Assembly: GCA_964597265.1 (NCBI GenBank)
Contig: CAZQWJ010000006.1
Location: 1 to 43,263, forward strand
Direction of reading: 5' to 3'
Length of the DNA: 43,263 nt
DNA from: CAZQWJ01 sp964597265
GTDB taxonomy: Bacteria; Patescibacteriota; 4484-211; JAGQKX01
The notes under the pieces were generated by a model. It searched no databases. It was not told where the DNA came from and worked only from the letters and a program-made list of their open reading frames with translations. Both the position numbers and the translations under genes were made by a program. Positions 15,004 through 23,419 of this stretch are shown in pieces. Positions within the stretch are counted from its first letter, which is position 1. The number at the start of each line of letters is the position of its first letter.

Positions 15004-17559
15004 ATGCCACCATCAACTGTTCTCAATATAACCATTGTCGTCGGTATGATCGTGATCCTTTCCTTTGCGTTGGCGCTTAGAGCATTGCGCCAGAGGCTGC
15101 AAAGTTCTGATACTGTGGAAGGGATCGAAGACGGTGTGCTCTTGGAGATCAAAGTGCCCAAATTCAACGAGCAAGGGCCAGTGGCAGCGGGAATTATGTT
15201 TTCGGCTTTGCACGGTCTTATGGAAAAAGAAACTCAATCAGTACACGTCTCATTTGAGATTGCCGCTGATGCTACGGGAGTTAAATTTTATACCTACGTG
15301 CCGAGGTATTTTGAAAAATTCGTCAAATCGCAAATTTACGCACAGTATCCGGAAGCAGAGATCTTTGAGGCTGATGATTATAGCAGGGCGCTATCCATTC
15401 CTGGTGATGCCTTGGCTGCGGCAGAGTTGGCTATTTCCAAGCCATATTTTTTTCCTATCAAAACGTTTCCTGATTTTGAGGTAGATCCATTGGCAGCTAT
15501 CACATCTGCAGTAGAGGACCGCGCAAATAACCAAAAAGCCTGGATGCAACTCTTGATCCGGCCAATTGACGATACATGGCAAAAGATTGGTTACGAGTAT
15601 GTGTCCGCGGTGAAGACAGGCACAGAGTTTAATGCATCAGAAGATAACGAGTTTGTTGCTATTTTGAAACAGTTGGGCAAGGAGTTTGTTGCTATTCTGG
15701 CATCAATCCCCATATCCCTACTCACAGGTCGCGTCGCTGATAGCGCAGGTGCAGACAAAAAAGGAGAGGCTAAGAAAAAAGAGATTGTCCTTACCGCAGG
15801 AGAAGAAACCGCTATCAAATCTATTGAGAATAAACTAGCCAAACTTGGGTTTGAAACCTGCATTCGCATACTTGGGGTAGGGCAGACGCAGGATGAGGCC
15901 GAGCGACAGGTAGGGGCATTGGTATCGGCCATGAAGCAGTTTTCTGCGGCGAACCTAAACAGTTTTGTGCGGATGGACGTCAGTGATACGTTTCAGGCGC
16001 TGGATACGTACCAGCAGCGCGTGCTGACCCTTAGCAAAGACCGCCCATTGATCATGGATACAGAGGAGTTGGCCTCACTGTTTCATCTTCCTAATGTTTC
16101 TGTCGCTACCCCCAACATTGCATGGACCAAGGCTAAGAAGGTCGAATATCCACTCGAGTTGCCAATTGACGTAGAGCCGTTACTGGGAGTCACGTCGTTT
16201 AGAAATGAGCAAATTCGTTTTGGTATCAAGCCTAATGACCGGCGTCGACATATGTACATCATCGGTAAGACCGGAACAGGTAAATCAACCCTGATGCAAA
16301 GAATGGCGATCAGCGATATTTACCAAGGTAATGGTCTGGGGTTTATCGATCCGCACGGAGATTCGATCGACCTGATTTTGGAGCATATCCCTGATGATCG
16401 TATGGATGACGTGATCCTGTTTGATCCATCTGATTTGCATCACCCCTTGGCTATTAACATGTTAGAGTTGTTCGATCCTGAGCAAAAAGGGCTTGTTGCT
16501 AGTGGATTGATAGAGGTCTTTAAGAAACGGTTTGAATTCAGTTGGGGCCCCCGGTTGGAACACTTACTGCGACACCTCATACTGTCACTGCTTGAAGTGC
16601 CTGGTAGTACCATGTTGGGTATTAACCGGATGCTCACTGACCTGACATACAGGAGATACATTGTTCATTTGTTGGAAGATCCGGTGATGATCGATTTTTG
16701 GAACAATGAATATCCTCAATTAGAAGACTCTAGGCAAGGAGCAGAAGCAATAGCGCCTATTCAAAACCGTATTGGACAGTTTTTGGCTAGTCCAATTATT
16801 CGTAATTTGGTTAGTAACGCCAAGTCAACGGTGAAGTTTGATGACATTATGAATGAGGGTAAAGTGCTCCTGGTTAACTTGTCCAAAGGTAAAATAGGGG
16901 ATGACAACTCTAATATTTTGGGTAGCTTGATTGTGTCGCGGTTGCAATTTGCAGCGATGTCGCGGGTGGTGGTTCCGGAAGATCAGCGTCGGGATTTTTT
17001 CTTGTATGTGGATGAATTTCAGAACTTCGTAACATCGTCTTTTGCCACGATTCTTTCTGAGGCGCGGAAATACCGTTTGAGTGTGATTTTGGCGCACCAA
17101 TATATTGGACAGTTGGAACAAGCCGGCCTTACCAATCCGGCAGAAGTGCGAGAGGCAATCTTTGGTAACGTCGGCAGTATGGTGTCGTTTACCATTGGTC
17201 AATCGGATGCGGAGGTTTTGGCCAAAGAGTTTGCGGGAGTCTTTGATGAGAGCGATTTTGTTACGCTAGAAAAGTACAACATGTATCTTAAGCTGATGAT
17301 TGACCTGACACAGAGTCGTCCGTTTAGTGCCAAATCCGAAGCTATCAGCGCAAACCTGAAAACCGAGAACAAAGAAAGAGTGGTAGAATTATCACGAAGC
17401 AAATACGGCGTATCCAGAGAGTTAGTAGAACGACGTATCCATGAATGGAGCACCAAGGTTTTTGCGCCAGGCATGGATGACGATATTGTCAACAGACTAC
17501 GGGAAGAACGCCAAAAACAAGCCGATGCCAAACGCCATCTGGCTTCCGAACAGCTATGA
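15004..17559 (+). CDS. Membrane-anchored TraG/VirD4-like (HerA-FtsK superfamily) ATPase
   Basis: Protein of 851 residues. One membrane helix (about 5-24) is followed by a long N-terminal region (about 40-380) of alternating strands and helices, with no named domain that I recognise. The ATPase begins with IIGKTGTGKST (Walker A, Lys427), then GLGFIDPHGDSIDLIL, and Walker B FFLYVDEFQNF (Asp670, Glu671), then a sensor-like ILAHQYIGQLE. These marks fit the coupling-protein/DUF87-type ATPases that pump DNA or protein through membranes. No relaxase or other conjugation gene is in the window. The last codon overlaps the next gene by 4 bases (ATGA). It may move DNA or act on the envelope; similar lone ATPases are common in this type of genome. 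Confidence 0.82.
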   Translation: MPPSTVLNITIVVGMIVILSFALALRALRQRLQSSDTVEGIEDGVLLEIKVPKFNEQGPVAAGIMFSALHGLMEKETQSVHVSFEIAADATGVKFYTYVPRYFEKFVKSQIYAQYPEAEIFEADDYSRALSIPGDALAAAELAISKPYFFPIKTFPDFEVDPLAAITSAVEDRANNQKAWMQLLIRPIDDTWQKIGYEYVSAVKTGTEFNASEDNEFVAILKQLGKEFVAILASIPISLLTGRVADSAGADKKGEAKKKEIVLTAGEETAIKSIENKLAKLGFETCIRILGVGQTQDEAERQVGALVSAMKQFSAANLNSFVRMDVSDTFQALDTYQQRVLTLSKDRPLIMDTEELASLFHLPNVSVATPNIAWTKAKKVEYPLELPIDVEPLLGVTSFRNEQIRFGIKPNDRRRHMYIIGKTGTGKSTLMQRMAISDIYQGNGLGFIDPHGDSIDLILEHIPDDRMDDVILFDPSDLHHPLAINMLELFDPEQKGLVASGLIEVFKKRFEFSWGPRLEHLLRHLILSLLEVPGSTMLGINRMLTDLTYRRYIVHLLEDPVMIDFWNNEYPQLEDSRQGAEAIAPIQNRIGQFLASPIIRNLVSNAKSTVKFDDIMNEGKVLLVNLSKGKIGDDNSNILGSLIVSRLQFAAMSRVVVPEDQRRDFFLYVDEFQNFVTSSFATILSEARKYRLSVILAHQYIGQLEQAGLTNPAEVREAIFGNVGSMVSFTIGQSDAEVLAKEFAGVFDESDFVTLEKYNMYLKLMIDLTQSRPFSAKSEAISANLKTENKERVVELSRSKYGVSRELVERRIHEWSTKVFAPGMDDDIVNRLREERQKQADAKRHLASEQL

Positions 17560-18428
17560 CCGATCAAGATCAGATATTGAAGACAATTCAGGAGCTCGAA
17601 CAACAATTAGCACAGCTCAAACAGTCGGTGGAACCTCCTTCTGAGCAGGTAGATCACGCAGAGGCGGATCCGGCAGCTGACACTCCTGCCCCAGCTGCAA
17701 TCGAGCCGACGCCACAACCTGGATCGCAGCAAATAGAGAACGTTGTTGTAGGTAAGGAAGGAACGTTTGATGGAGTGTTTATGATCTCAGATGATGAAAA
17801 GAAGTACCAGGTGCCGCCTAATTACATCAGCAAGTCGCAGCTAGTGATAGGGGATCGCCTCAAGATAGTCGAAATGGACGAGACAGGCTCCCGTTATTCG
17901 TTTAAGCAATTAACACATGTTGCACGTAGAGATGTGGAGGGTATTCTTACCAAAAAAGACAATCAGTGGGCAGTACATACCGAAGAGGGGACATACTACG
18001 TGGTAGCAGCCGCGGTCAAGTTCTTTGGTGGCGATATCGGTGATAAAGTAATTATTACGTTACCTGATGAAGAGGTGCGCTTTCCTGTAGTTTGGGCGGC
18101 ATTTAAGGAATTGATTAAGCAGGAAGAGAAAACCGGACTGGTCACGCCAACACCCATTGCGGCAAAGGCTAGTTTCAGACCTGCTCAGGCTACGACCACG
18201 CCCGTTACCCCTCCAGCTACAACAGTTGACATAACTGCCAAAGTGTCACCACCTACTCCTCCTGTTGTGCAGCCGCAGTTCGACCATGAGAACCATGAAG
18301 GGGTAGATACCCTACCAGCACCAGCGGTTACAGAAGGCGAGGTGCATGTATCGATAGGTGACGACCAAGACACCTCGGGTGAAGTTGATCTGACACTCAC
18401 TGATGAACAGCGTTGGGAACTGCGCTAG
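17556..18428 (+). CDS. Unknown protein with low-complexity arms, partner of the TraG-like ATPase
   Basis: Protein of 290 residues, translationally coupled to the ATPase by the ATGA overlap. Residues 3-25 form a short coiled coil (IQELEQQLAQLKQ). Residues 28-58 are an Ala/Pro/acidic linker. Residues about 62-185 make a compact strand-rich domain with two similar halves (GTFDGVFMISDDEKKYQVP, and DVEGILTKKDNQWAVHTEEGTYYV), suggesting a duplicated small beta barrel. The C-terminal 90 residues are Pro/Thr-rich and acidic. No membrane helix or enzyme motif is visible. It may be a soluble adaptor for the ATPase. Family unknown. Confidence 0.7.
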   Translation: MTDQDQILKTIQELEQQLAQLKQSVEPPSEQVDHAEADPAADTPAPAAIEPTPQPGSQQIENVVVGKEGTFDGVFMISDDEKKYQVPPNYISKSQLVIGDRLKIVEMDETGSRYSFKQLTHVARRDVEGILTKKDNQWAVHTEEGTYYVVAAAVKFFGGDIGDKVIITLPDEEVRFPVVWAAFKELIKQEEKTGLVTPTPIAAKASFRPAQATTTPVTPPATTVDITAKVSPPTPPVVQPQFDHENHEGVDTLPAPAVTEGEVHVSIGDDQDTSGEVDLTLTDEQRWELR

Positions 18429-18457
18429 AGGCACAAAAGCCATTTCAAGACCTACAC

Positions 18458-18485
18458 GATCTCTCGACTTTATTCGAGATGACAG
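18458..18485 (+). repeat. REP-like palindromic element (copy b)
   Basis: GATC-TCTCGA-loop-TCGAGA-TGACAG: the same plan as the elements at 33951-34117 (GATC, palindrome, ATGACA), ending 6 bases before the next start codon. Confidence 0.45.
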
Positions 18486-18491
18486 GCAACT

Positions 18492-19292
18492 ATGTCCAAA
18501 CGTCTACTTTTTATCATCACATCTACAATCTTTGCAGTTGGCTTTCCGCTATTGGCTTGGATTCATTACCAATGGATGGGTGGAGGGGTGTATGTGGCAG
18601 GATACTTACTCTTGGCTATTTTTATCGTTGGATTGGGCTTGTATGGATTGCGAGCGGAATTTGTTTTCCCCACGCAGATACTTTTTGGCATTATTCCGCT
18701 ATTATTGATTTTTTCGTACTTAGAAGGAATTTTGAGTGTTATACTAAATGATTCGTGGTTGGTTAAGATAGTGGGTGGTGGAGTTGCATGGTCAATGATG
18801 TACATCACATTACTAACGCTTAATATTTTCAAAGCAGCCACTGTCCGCACAGTGCCGCTCTTGAAGGCCGCCCGCACGACGCTGCTGGTCATTATTTTCC
18901 TTGTCAGTATTATCTGGTCGGTGACTAGTATTCGACTGGAAGTTCCACTGATAGTTATTGCTATTTTATGGGGAGTATTCACTTTTTTGGTAAGCACAGC
19001 ATACTTATATCTTGGGCAGGTGGAGGTGGTTGAGGAATTCCGTTCGGTGCATAAGATACCCGTGATTGAAACACTAGTGGTTTTGGTGATTCAGTTAATG
19101 GTAGTTTTTCTAACGTATGCGTGGCCAATCAACCTCACCGTTCGGACTGCATATTGGAGCACTTCGCTTTTGGTATTGTTGGTGGCTATTCACGGCAAGA
19201 AAAGCAAGACCCTCACGCAGCGGGGGATACGTGAGTTGATTGTGATGACGTGGGTGTTGTTTTTGATGATTTTTCTCAGCGGGATTCAGTAG
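18492..19292 (+). CDS. Polytopic membrane protein of unknown function
   Basis: Protein of 266 residues with about eight hydrophobic helices and very short loops; the few charged loops carry RT-x-R and KKSKT. No substrate-binding or catalytic motif is recognisable, so neither transport nor enzyme function can be claimed. It follows the ATPase and its partner on the same strand after a 63-base spacer that holds a palindromic element, and is followed by a long noncoding stretch. It is a candidate membrane channel or scaffold for the ATPase; this rests only on position. Confidence 0.7.
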   Translation: MSKRLLFIITSTIFAVGFPLLAWIHYQWMGGGVYVAGYLLLAIFIVGLGLYGLRAEFVFPTQILFGIIPLLLIFSYLEGILSVILNDSWLVKIVGGGVAWSMMYITLLTLNIFKAATVRTVPLLKAARTTLLVIIFLVSIIWSVTSIRLEVPLIVIAILWGVFTFLVSTAYLYLGQVEVVEEFRSVHKIPVIETLVVLVIQLMVVFLTYAWPINLTVRTAYWSTSLLVLLVAIHGKKSKTLTQRGIRELIVMTWVLFLMIFLSGIQ

Positions 19293-19612
19293 ATTTGTTC
19301 CAAAAATACAAACAATAATTGTAACGATTTTGAGAATTGGTCTATATATCAGGGTAGGAGAGGGGAGTAGGTGATAGAGCGTGGACTTAATAGGGACTGA
19401 TGTATGGAAATGTATGCTAAACTATAGGGTATATTATTGCTATAGGACTATAAATATTACACAACACCAAATACTATAAGACATCTTTGGTGGTACTATT
19501 TGATATAGTTAGGTTAAGTGCGGAGTTTAGATGATTATAGCAGGATGTTTGGAGGATAGAGGTGGATTTTGTCGTGTGGATAAGTAGAGTGCTAATGGGT
19601 GATATACAGACA

Positions 19613-19653
19613 CCGGTCCTCTGGTTTCCAAAGTGCCGGAGAAGTGCTTTTTT
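19613..19653 (+). terminator. Possible terminator in the noncoding interval
   Basis: CCGG (19613-19616) pairs with CCGG (19636-19639), and inside it CTCTGG (19619-19624), loop TTT, CCAAAG (19628-19633, one G-T pair). Eight bases later comes T6 (19648-19653). It could end a transcript from the membrane-protein gene or an RNA gene. Confidence 0.4.
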
Positions 19654-20009
19654 GTGACAAAATAAAAATATATTAGTGCATCTCAGTGGTGGAATAAAAA
19701 ATAGAATAGAATAAAAAGCAGGTATTCTCTCCATTGGGTGTCTCGTGTTTTTTGGCTGATCTGGAGAGGACTCTGCGGGAAAACCCTGCAATACGTCGTT
19801 AATCAATCAATTCACGACGTTATACTTACACCTACTCTCCCCCTACTCCGAGCTTTTGTTGTTGTATCAACGATATTTTATTTATACATGTTATATTATT
19901 TTATTTATTCTTTATAACCTGCGTAAAATACCTCCTAAAACCGACCTATTCTCCTTTTCCATTTCACCCACTCCCCTGCTCCATTTGCTGTTAGCAGTGA
20001 GTAATATGG

Positions 20010-20015
20010 TATTCT
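20010..20015 (+). promoter_or_regulatory. -10 box of the leaderless recombinase gene
   Basis: TATTCT at 20010-20015, 6 bases before ATG 20022; TTGCTG at 19985-19990 is a possible -35 box (spacer 19). Confidence 0.5.
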
Positions 20016-20021
20016 TTGTAT

Positions 20022-21059
20022 ATGAAGGATTCTTTGGAACGCGTGATGGTAGATTTTGTTGAATATTGCGAACTGGAAAAAGGGCTTTCGCCCCGTACGG
20101 CGCAGAAATATCATTATCGACTTATGCGTTTTTTGAACTGGCTACGTAAGGAGCATCAAGGGAAGGAACCATCATTGCGGGATGTAAATGATGAGACGAT
20201 CAAAAGATTTCGGTTGTATCTGCACCGATTTGAGAGCGAGCTGACCAAAAAAGAATTGGCATCATCTACACAGCAGCATTATTTGGTTGCACTGAGAGCG
20301 TTTCTCAGATATCTCAAAAAGAAACGTGCTTTTGACGGTATGGCGGCAGAAGATATAACCTTGCCAAAGGCAGGTGGACACAAAGTAACGTTTCTCAACG
20401 AAGAACAGCTTGCACGGTTGTTCAAACAACCGGATGTGCGAACCATAGCAGGCTTGAGAGATAGGGCTATTTTGGAACTATTTTTTAGCACCGGACTTCG
20501 CGTGCAGGAATTGGTTAATCTGAATCGCGACCAAATTCCAAAAAAAGAACACGAGTTCTCGGTCTTGGGCAAAGGCAACCGATACCGGGTTGTGTTTCTG
20601 AGCGAGGATGCAAAAAGCTGGATTAATCTGTATCTATCACGACGATTAGACACCTGGGAACCGCTGTTTCTTAATAATCGAGGACTTAAGTTGTCCAGTA
20701 AGGGCTTTACAGAGCCAAATAAAAGCCCTAAGCGTTCTAAGGGGTCTAGAAGCCACGAAAATAATGTAGACGACCTAGATGACCTGACAGTTGAAAAATT
20801 TCGACTCACTGTTCGTTCGATCCAAAGAATGATAAAAAAATATGCACATGCTGCAGGTCTGTCGGTGGATGTCACCCCTCACGTTTTGCGACACAGTTTT
20901 GCCACTGACTTGCTGATTTCGGGAGCTGATTTGCGGTCGGTACAGGAGCTACTTGGCCACAAGAATGTCGCGACCACCCAAATTTATACGCATGTAACCA
21001 ATCAGCAATTGCGCAAAGTATATGAGCGATTTCATAGTAAAATAAGTGAAGATACATAA
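20022..21059 (+). CDS. Tyrosine recombinase (XerC/XerD-like)
   Basis: Protein of 345 residues from ATG 20022; the TTG at 20016 directly abuts the -10 box and is rejected. An N-terminal SAM-like core-binding domain (about 5-100) precedes the catalytic domain. Catalytic residues are Arg160 (TGLRVQEL), a beta-hairpin lysine (LGKGNRYR), His287 and Arg290 (HVLRHSFATDL), His313 (LLGHKNVATTQ) and nucleophile Tyr322 (YTHV). All are present, so it should cut and rejoin DNA at a specific site. A basic and acidic insert of about 40 residues (region SPKRSKGSRSH) between the lysine hairpin and the HxxR motif makes it longer than typical XerC/D. The Clp-like gene starts 5 bases after it. It could resolve chromosome dimers or serve a mobile element; no attachment site was found. 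Confidence 0.9.
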   Translation: MKDSLERVMVDFVEYCELEKGLSPRTAQKYHYRLMRFLNWLRKEHQGKEPSLRDVNDETIKRFRLYLHRFESELTKKELASSTQQHYLVALRAFLRYLKKKRAFDGMAAEDITLPKAGGHKVTFLNEEQLARLFKQPDVRTIAGLRDRAILELFFSTGLRVQELVNLNRDQIPKKEHEFSVLGKGNRYRVVFLSEDAKSWINLYLSRRLDTWEPLFLNNRGLKLSSKGFTEPNKSPKRSKGSRSHENNVDDLDDLTVEKFRLTVRSIQRMIKKYAHAAGLSVDVTPHVLRHSFATDLLISGADLRSVQELLGHKNVATTQIYTHVTNQQLRKVYERFHSKISEDT

Positions 21060-21064
21060 AGACT

Positions 21065-23413
21065 ATGCTGTTGGTACCAAAACTTCTCAAATACCCTTAT
21101 TGGTTTTTTATCGAAAATTATGGCTTCTGGATGCGCTTTTATCGCCGAACACTTATTTTACTCAGTGACGCTTTGGCCCTCAAAGCCACAATCCGCAACT
21201 TGTTTCAACCATATCGCAAGGATCGTACAGTGGTTGGTTATCTTATCGGTATCCTGGTGAGGTTGGTGTATTCAATAGGTGGACTGTTGTTCCTGATCCT
21301 GGTATTTGTCGCGCTGACGGTACTGGTTGTTGTTTACTATTTGTCACCGTTGATAGGATTTCTTCTTCTGGTGGCTATTTCCGATTATCCCATTGTGGTC
21401 AAAAGTCTCGGCGTACTGTCTCTTTTGGGTCCATTAGTGTTTTATCTCATCAAAGAGGTTGTTATGGCGCCGGATTATGACTCAACTGGCTACCCGGTCA
21501 AATGGATGAAAGAAGTGTTTTACCGAATGCAATTATCGCCTGATGCAGCAATAACCGCGATGGAAAATGGCACATTTGAACAATTCCTCAAAGAGCGCAA
21601 GCTCGCTTTGGTTGATTATGAGATTGTGCGGCAATGGGTGGCACACCGCCAGTGGGAGAAGGAAAAATGGAAATACTGGCAGGATGATCATTTTCAACGT
21701 TTTATTGGGACCAATTTGGGCTGGGTATCAGGCTGGATGCGAGAGGCTAAGTATTTTACGCGTGATTTGACGCAGGAAGTACTCCGTCACAAGGTGTATC
21801 CCTGGTTAGGCCTTGATGAAGTGATTGATCGAGTATTGACCGTTCTGATGCGAGAACAGCGCAATAACGCCTTGCTTGTTGGTGCGCCGGGGGTAGGGAA
21901 GACCTCGGTGGTATATGCAATTGCAAAACGTATGAATGAAAGAGGCGGATATAGTGTGATTGATCTTAATATTGCAGGACTTTTGGCTGGATCTGGTGCG
22001 CAGGGAGAGTTTGAGCGGCGTTTTAACGAAACCATGAATGAGTTTCGCGAGGCAAATATCATCCTGGTAATAGAAGATGTCGACCGCCTGATGAGCAGTG
22101 GTGTTGCGCAGTACTTCTACCCTACCCTACAGAATGGTGATTTCCCTATCATTGCAACCACAACAAACAAAAAATTGCGTGAAGTATTGGAAAAAGAGCC
22201 GACATTTCTTAACGCATTTGAGCAAGTCAATATTTCTGAACCCGAAATCCCTGACGTGATGTTTATCTTGCAGGAAAAAGTATCTCAGATAGAATCACGA
22301 TTCAAGGTGCTTATCACCTACCAAGCTGTCAAAGCAGCCGTGGAACTGGCCGAGCAATATATCACTGATCGAGTGTTCCCTTCTAAGGCGATTGATTTGC
22401 TTGAGGAAGCAAGTGCTGCGATGGTAGCTGGGCGGTTCAAAGATGCCAAGAGCAAATCAGGCAAGGTAATTACCGCTGCCCATATCGAGCACGTGGTGCA
22501 GGAAGTAACCGGCGTGGTTGTGGGAGACGTTGGCGAGGGTGAGGCTGACAAGCTGGTCAAGCTTGAGCGGTTACTACATGAACGGATTGTGGGTCAGGAA
22601 GAGGCTGTGAGTGAAGTTGCCAATGCATTGCGACGGGCACGTTCTGGTTTGGTGTCTGGTGAACGGCCGATCGGGTCGTTTCTCTTTTTAGGGCCGACTG
22701 GAGTTGGAAAAACCCAGACAACTAAAACATTTGCTGAGGTGTATTTTGGCGGGCAGGATAAGATGGTACGGATAGATATGAGTGAATATTCTGAATTTGG
22801 TGTAGTGGAGCGGTTTTTGGATAGGATAAGCGACGAAGTACGTCGGCAGCCGTTTGCTGTGGTGCTCCTGGATGAGTTTGAGAAAGCAGACCGCAAGATC
22901 CATAACCTGTTCTTGCAGATATTGGAAGATGGCAGAGCTACTGATACAAGCGGCAATGTGGTGGATTTTCGCAATACAATCATTGTCGCTACCAGTAACG
23001 CAACCGACCCCGAGCAGGCATTTAGTCCGGAATTGCGCAACCGTTTTGATGGGATTATAAAGTTTAAGTCTTTGGAACAAGGACAGGTCGCAGATATTAC
23101 CAAGCTGGAACTCAAAGATTTGGCTCAACGGATGGTAGACAAAGAAATAGAAGTATCCTTTACTCCCCAACTCATCCAGGCGATTTCTGATTTGGGCTTT
23201 GATCCGGCCATGGGTGCTCGACCAGTACGTCGCGCGATCCAGGATTATATAGAAAATCCCCTTGCTGATGCTTTAATCAAACAAGATATACAATCCGGTG
23301 ATACTGTTGTATTGGATTGGGACCAGGATCATTTGATCATCCGTGATGCCACCGGCATGCCGGTACAGAGGGAAGAAACGTCTCCACCCGCCTCTCCTAC
23401 CCTACAGGGGTGA
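21065..23413 (+). CDS. Membrane-anchored two-domain Clp-like AAA+ ATPase
   Basis: Protein of 782 residues. The N-terminus has two to three membrane helices (about 55-140) in place of the usual Clp N-domain. Two AAA+ modules follow: Walker A GAPGVGKTS (Lys279) with Walker B ILVIEDVDRL, and Walker A GPTGVGKTQ (Lys549) with VVLLDEFEKAD. The arginine-finger region ELRNRFD and the C-terminal D2-small domain (GARPVRRAIQDYIENPLA) match ClpA/B/C. Between TSN and PELRNR there are only about 10 residues, so the loop that carries the ClpP-binding IGF/IGL tripeptide in ClpA and ClpC is missing. It should unfold or remodel proteins at the membrane without ClpP. It probably shares a transcript with the recombinase. 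Confidence 0.88.
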   Translation: MLLVPKLLKYPYWFFIENYGFWMRFYRRTLILLSDALALKATIRNLFQPYRKDRTVVGYLIGILVRLVYSIGGLLFLILVFVALTVLVVVYYLSPLIGFLLLVAISDYPIVVKSLGVLSLLGPLVFYLIKEVVMAPDYDSTGYPVKWMKEVFYRMQLSPDAAITAMENGTFEQFLKERKLALVDYEIVRQWVAHRQWEKEKWKYWQDDHFQRFIGTNLGWVSGWMREAKYFTRDLTQEVLRHKVYPWLGLDEVIDRVLTVLMREQRNNALLVGAPGVGKTSVVYAIAKRMNERGGYSVIDLNIAGLLAGSGAQGEFERRFNETMNEFREANIILVIEDVDRLMSSGVAQYFYPTLQNGDFPIIATTTNKKLREVLEKEPTFLNAFEQVNISEPEIPDVMFILQEKVSQIESRFKVLITYQAVKAAVELAEQYITDRVFPSKAIDLLEEASAAMVAGRFKDAKSKSGKVITAAHIEHVVQEVTGVVVGDVGEGEADKLVKLERLLHERIVGQEEAVSEVANALRRARSGLVSGERPIGSFLFLGPTGVGKTQTTKTFAEVYFGGQDKMVRIDMSEYSEFGVVERFLDRISDEVRRQPFAVVLLDEFEKADRKIHNLFLQILEDGRATDTSGNVVDFRNTIIVATSNATDPEQAFSPELRNRFDGIIKFKSLEQGQVADITKLELKDLAQRMVDKEIEVSFTPQLIQAISDLGFDPAMGARPVRRAIQDYIENPLADALIKQDIQSGDTVVLDWDQDHLIIRDATGMPVQREETSPPASPTLQG

Positions 23414-23419
23414 AACACT

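Larger units (their letters stand above)
19293..20021. other. Long noncoding interval with several inverted repeats
   Basis: About 730 bases with no credible gene on either strand. It holds a broken long-range inverted repeat (GGGGAGTAGGTG 19362-19373 and CACCTACTCTCCCC 19829-19842). Smaller stems lie inside: CTCTCCA/TGGAGAG (19727-19733, 19762-19768), a GCGGG hairpin (19775-19789), ACGTCGT/ACGACGT (19793-19799, 19814-19820) and the hairpin at 19613-19639. There is one exact DnaA-box 9-mer, TGTGGATAA (19575-19583), and a strongly AT-rich stretch (19867-19925). Confidence 0.6.

Noticed and set aside
15004..19292. Integrated conjugative element
   Set aside because: No relaxase, VirB4, attachment-site duplication or tRNA junction; only one transfer-type ATPase.
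19474..19806. 110-codon frame on the minus strand
   Set aside because: Residue make-up is random-like, it has no promoter or Shine-Dalgarno, and it crosses several inverted repeats.
19856..20062. 68-codon frame on the plus strand
   Set aside because: It lies in the AT-rich run, overlaps the recombinase start, and is rich in residues coded by T-rich codons.
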